Below, piece by piece: positions 61,100 to 64,000 of a DNA stretch of 64,000 nt. The position numbers were made by a program, and so were the translations under genes. Every line of letters starts with the position of its first letter. Position 1 is the stretch's first letter. The stretch spans positions 434,001-498,000 of the forward strand of contig NZ_LT629689.1 in NCBI RefSeq assembly GCF_900102035.1, given 5' to 3'. Below the pieces are notes generated by a model. It was not told where the DNA came from and searched no databases. It was given only the letters and a program-made list of their open reading frames with translations. The DNA is from Pseudomonas extremaustralis. GTDB taxonomy: Bacteria; Pseudomonadota; Gammaproteobacteria; Pseudomonadales; Pseudomonadaceae.

Positions 61100-62464
61100 T
61101 CAGAGAGGTTTGCTGATGGCAGCGCCCGTTGGCGCCGCGCTTGGCGCGGTCAAGGCTGCCGAGGGCGAGGTCTTGGCAAAGAACACCAGGATCGCCGCGA
61201 GTACCGAAGTGCCGGCCAGGCCATACAGGCCACCCTGGATCGAGCCGGTGCTCTGTTCGAGGAAGCCAAAGGTGGTCGGTGCGACGAAGCCGCCCAGGTT
61301 GCCGATAGAGTTGATCAGCGCGATCACGGCGGCGGCGATGCGCACATCCAGGTAGCCCTGGGGGATCGGCCAGAACAACGACGACGCCGACTTGAAGCCG
61401 ATGGCCGCGAAGCAGATCGCCACGAACGCGAAGATCGGCCCGCCGGTGGTGGACATGAACATGCCCGCGGCAGCAATCAACAGCGCAGCCGCGACCCAGG
61501 CCTGCTGGAACTTGAACTTGCCCGACAACGACGCGAAGGCATACATGGCGATGATCGAGATCAACCACGGGATCGAGTTGAAGAAACCCACCTGCATATC
61601 GCTCAAGTCCCCCATCTTCTTGATGATGCTCGGCAGCCAGAACGTCGCCGCGTAGATCGTCAGTTGGATGCAGAAGTACAGCGCGCAGAACAGCAGGATC
61701 TGACGGTCCTTGAGCAGCTTGCCGAGGGAGGGTTTGACGCTGGTCAGGGCTTCGCGGTCGCGTTGTTCCTGGTCGATGGCATCGACCAGTGCGTCCTGTT
61801 CTTCGCGGGTCATCCATTTGGCGTCGTGGGGCTTGGAGTCGAGCCAGAACCAGACGAAGAAGCCCAGCGCCACAGAGGCCAGGCCTTCGACGGCGAACAT
61901 CCATTGCCAGCCATGCAAGCCAAACCCTTCGATCTGCAACAGCGCCCCGGACAGCGGGCCGGAGATCAACGAGGCCACGGCCGAACCGCTGAGGAAAATT
62001 GCGATGGCTTTACCGCGCTCCACCCCCGGCAGCCAGCGGGTGAAGTAATAGATCACGCCGGGGAAGAAGCCCGCTTCGGCCACACCCAGCAGAAAACGCA
62101 GGATGTAGAAGTGGGTTTCGTTCTGGATGAACGCCATCAGCGTGGCGACGATGCCCCAGGTGAACATGATGCGGGTCAGCCAGATACGCGCGCCGACCTT
62201 TTGCAGCAGCATGTTGGAGGGCACTTCGAAGAGGGCGTAGCCGATGAAGAACAACCCGGCGCCAAAGCCATAGGCCGCGGCGCCGATGCCCAAGTCATGC
62301 TCCATGTGCGTGCGCACGAAGCCGATGTTGACCCGGTCGATGTAGTTGAGGATGAACATGATCACGAACAGTGGGAGCACATGGCCCTTCACTTTGCTCA
62401 CGGCGCGCGCGAGGGCTGAATCACGTTCGGGTGTGGCAGCTGCATGGCTTGAAGGACTCACCAT
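61100..62464 (-). CDS. gudP: MFS glucarate transporter (GudP-like)
   Basis: This 454-residue permease has twelve helices of the anion:cation symporter (ACS) subfamily. It shows LNYIDRVNIGFVRTHMEHDLG in TM1 and the following loop, ALFEVPSNMLLQKVGARIW, and FLLGVAEAGFFPGVIYYFTRW. Homologues import D-glucarate or galactarate with protons. Its position directly before gudD in one operon makes glucarate the likely substrate. The C-terminus is an Ala/Ser/Pro-rich tail. The shared promoter region with the FadR-type regulator has a consensus operator. Confidence 0.88.
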   Translation of the reverse strand: MVSPSSHAAATPERDSALARAVSKVKGHVLPLFVIMFILNYIDRVNIGFVRTHMEHDLGIGAAAYGFGAGLFFIGYALFEVPSNMLLQKVGARIWLTRIMFTWGIVATLMAFIQNETHFYILRFLLGVAEAGFFPGVIYYFTRWLPGVERGKAIAIFLSGSAVASLISGPLSGALLQIEGFGLHGWQWMFAVEGLASVALGFFVWFWLDSKPHDAKWMTREEQDALVDAIDQEQRDREALTSVKPSLGKLLKDRQILLFCALYFCIQLTIYAATFWLPSIIKKMGDLSDMQVGFFNSIPWLISIIAMYAFASLSGKFKFQQAWVAAALLIAAAGMFMSTTGGPIFAFVAICFAAIGFKSASSLFWPIPQGYLDVRIAAAVIALINSIGNLGGFVAPTTFGFLEQSTGSIQGGLYGLAGTSVLAAILVFFAKTSPSAALTAPSAAPTGAAISKPL

Positions 62465-62516
62465 TTAAAAACGCCCCCTGATTTATTTTTGTGTGGGTTT
62501 GTACGGGTGTTGATAG

Positions 62517-62527
62517 ACATCATACAA
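62517..62527. promoter_or_regulatory. Half-conserved FadR-type operator near gudP
   Basis: ACATCATACAA shares the ACAA half-site and the following GTTG with the perfect site at 62705. The other half-site is degenerate. It lies 53 bases upstream of the gudP start. Confidence 0.45.
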
Positions 62528-62704
62528 GTTGATTTCTTCGGTTCGCAATGTGCTGCCGAGATTTTTGTGGGCATAAGGCGGCGGGATGATCAGGTTTTTT
62601 GGTTATTTGCCCTGTATTTGTTGGGTTTTTATGGGGTTTTGAAGCGATTTGTTGGGAAGGGCAGGCGTAAAGAAGATTGCATCTAAAGCACTCTTTGATA
62701 TTGG

Positions 62705-62715
62705 TTGTCATACAA
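62705..62715. promoter_or_regulatory. FadR-type operator in the gud promoter region
   Basis: TTGTCATACAA matches the GntR/FadR-subfamily consensus TNGTNNNACNA exactly and is a perfect TTGT-N3-ACAA palindrome. It lies 85 bases before the regulator start. The rest of the roughly 335-base AT-rich gap between gudP and the regulator holds the divergent promoters and no gene. Confidence 0.65.
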
Positions 62716-62799
62716 GTTGGTGGCTTTTTCAATCAACACCGCCTCGCCTCCGAACGGAATGTTAAGCTCCGCCCAGCCCAACCCCGTGGACCCGCAACG

Positions 62800-63510
62800 A
62801 TGCCCATTGAAAGTGGAACCCCTGTGCGTAGACGCTCCAACAACCTGGCCCAAGGCGTGGTCGATGCCCTGACCCAGCGCATCCTGCTCGGGCAATTGAA
62901 ACCCGGTGAGAAACTGCCGTCGGAATCCACCATCGTGCTCGAGCATGGCGTGAGCCGTACCGTGGTGCGCGAAGCGATTTCCAAATTGCAGGCGTCGGGG
63001 CTGGTGGAGACGCGCCACGGCATTGGCACTTTTGTCCTGGCGCAGCAGCCACCGTCCGGGCTGCGCCTGCATGTGGATACGGTCGCCAGTGTGCGCAGCA
63101 TGCTGGAGCTGCGCCTGGGCCTGGAGGTACAGGCCGTGGCGCTGGCCGCCATGCGCCGCAGCGACGCGCAACTCGCGCGCATGCGCGAGGCGCTCACCGA
63201 CTACCAGGCTTCGCTGGCCAACCACGACAGCTGCGTGGAAGAGGACAAACGTTTTCACCAACTGATCGCCGAGGCCACCGGCAATACCTTTTTTACCGAG
63301 ATCATGCTGCACCTGGGCAATGCGATGATCCCGCGTACCCAGGTCAAGGGTGACGAACGCGGCGGCGCCGACTTTTCCAAACTCGGGCAGTTGGCGCACC
63401 TGGAGCATGAGGCGATTTTCAACGCAATCAAGCGCCAGGACCCGGACGCGGCCCGCGCCGCCATGGTGCTGCACCTGAGCAACAGTCGGGACCGTTTTTC
63501 GGGCGCGTAG
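62800..63510 (+). CDS. FadR/GntR family transcriptional regulator
   Basis: This 236-residue regulator has an N-terminal winged HTH of the GntR family (VVDALTQRILLGQLKPGEKLPSESTIVLEHGVSRTVVREAISKLQ) and a C-terminal FCD ligand domain. That domain carries Asp/His metal residues (EEDKRFHQLIAEATGN, HLEHEAIFNAIKRQD). FCD regulators bind organic acids and derepress sugar-acid catabolism. It is divergent from gudP-gudD and faces a consensus operator. The ATG at 62800 gives the usual short N-arm. Confidence 0.9.
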   Translation: MPIESGTPVRRRSNNLAQGVVDALTQRILLGQLKPGEKLPSESTIVLEHGVSRTVVREAISKLQASGLVETRHGIGTFVLAQQPPSGLRLHVDTVASVRSMLELRLGLEVQAVALAAMRRSDAQLARMREALTDYQASLANHDSCVEEDKRFHQLIAEATGNTFFTEIMLHLGNAMIPRTQVKGDERGGADFSKLGQLAHLEHEAIFNAIKRQDPDAARAAMVLHLSNSRDRFSGA

Positions 63511-63536
63511 AGTCTTTGCATCCAAAGGAATAGCCA

Positions 63537-64000
63537 TTGAACGAACACACCTTATCCCTGCGCCTGGAGCGCGTGGCGGCGAACGTGCCAGTTGGCGCGC
63601 GCCTGGCCGATATCGGCTCCGACCACGGCTACCTGCCCGTGGCCTTGATGCGCCGTGGCCTGATCGCGGCGGCGGTGGCGGGGGAAGTGGCGACCACACC
63701 GTTTCACGCAGCGCAGCGCACGGTGCGGGACAACGACCTGCAGCCACACATCAGCGTGCGCCTGGCCGATGGTCTGGCGGCCATCCAGCCGGGCGATGGC
63801 ATCACCGCGATCAGCGTCTGCGGCATGGGCGGCGAGACGATCCGCGACATCCTGGACAACGGCAAAGCCCATCTGCGCGGCAAAGAGCGCCTGATCCTGC
63901 AACCCAACGGCGGCGAGCAGCCCTTGCGGCAGTGGTTGATGGATAACGGCTACAGCATCCTCCATGAAGAACTGCTGCGGGAGAACCGGTTCTACTACGA
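63537..64000 (+). CDS. TrmK-like tRNA (adenine-N1)-methyltransferase, partial at window end
   Basis: The open frame begins at TTG with AGGA ten bases upstream and runs off the window after about 154 codons. It encodes the COG2384/TrmK-type class I methyltransferase start: LSLRLERVAANVPVGARLADIGSDHGYLPVALM, then GEVATTPFHAAQRTV, RLADGLAAI and the motif ISVCGMGGETIRDIL followed by LILQPNGG. TrmK methylates N1 of adenosine 22 in some tRNAs, although the target in Pseudomonas is not certain. It follows the FadR-type regulator by 26 bases but is probably unrelated in function. Confidence 0.85.
   Translation, partial: MNEHTLSLRLERVAANVPVGARLADIGSDHGYLPVALMRRGLIAAAVAGEVATTPFHAAQRTVRDNDLQPHISVRLADGLAAIQPGDGITAISVCGMGGETIRDILDNGKAHLRGKERLILQPNGGEQPLRQWLMDNGYSILHEELLRENRFYY

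Noticed and set aside
62489..62686. 65-codon plus-strand frame between gudP and its regulator
   Set aside because: It lies in the AT-rich divergent promoter region, covers one candidate operator and has no family resemblance or ribosome site.

Overview
The window reads as a Pseudomonas chromosome segment, most likely from the P. fluorescens group. The evidence is high-GC coding with short intergenic gaps, REP/REPIN palindromes carrying the fluorescens-type core (GCTTGCTC / GAGCAAGC), the NAGGN osmoprotectant trio, and a fumC-bolA-trhO-ABC-rbdA block that matches my recollection of P. aeruginosa gene order. DUF6124, DUF2986 and DUF1289 small proteins add to this. It holds about 60 genes or gene remnants, one tRNA (Asn, GTT), two insertion sequences and several regulatory or structured sites.

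Layout. 0-8.6 kb: an SDR, a CsrA-type regulator, a YheU-like protein, the NAGGN operon (asnO-ngg-M42 peptidase, minus strand) and mnmC. 8.7-14.1 kb: a PPK2-type polyphosphate:AMP phosphotransferase, a thiolase, an EamA transporter and fumC. 14.3-23.1 kb: a DUF2059 protein, BolA, TrhO, a DsbA-like protein, an exporter-type ABC protein, the c-di-GMP enzyme RbdA, a heme-oxygenase-fold protein and a second diguanylate cyclase. 23.3-25.5 kb: lldD, divergent from a LysR gene broken by a frameshift. 25.5-34.7 kb: tRNA-Asn with a possible Soj/ParA relic behind it, ibpA with an RNA-thermometer-like leader, a secreted nuclease, the dmeRF metal-efflux pair with C-tract operators, a YeeE/YedE transporter, an MFS transporter, a soluble FIST-MCP chemoreceptor and a lipoprotein.

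34.8-42.4 kb is the accessory region. An IS1182-family element with perfect 21-bp ends is followed by an AT-rich stretch holding an unknown membrane coiled-coil protein and a putative phage abortive infection gene (putAbiC type) with one in-frame TGA. An IS66-family element then splits a methyltransferase gene, leaving an 8-bp target duplication (GTTTTAGA). Next comes a DUF6124 gene whose leader can form a striking RNA fold: a 16-bp wobble-containing stem between two hairpins with identical 8-nt loops, both complementary to a segment inside the central element. That leader and the AT-rich gene pair are the best candidates for undescribed biology.

42.5-48.1 kb: regulator-enzyme pairs (VOC/MarR, SDR/GlxA-type regulator, AraC/AhpD-like/FAD oxidoreductase). 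48.2-56.4 kb: a LysR-controlled catabolic cluster. It has an AroQ paralogue and RidA on one side, and on the other a fused permease-ATPase, a PhyH dioxygenase, a binding protein, a class II aldolase, a DUF1028 protein and an ArgE-like deacylase. No pathway I know fits it. 56.4-59.7 kb: an SfnB/DszC-like flavoprotein divergent from an SsuA-like binding protein, then a HigBA-like toxin-antitoxin pair. 59.7-63.5 kb: the glucarate genes gudD and gudP with their FadR-type regulator and a consensus operator. The window ends inside a TrmK-like tRNA methyltransferase gene.
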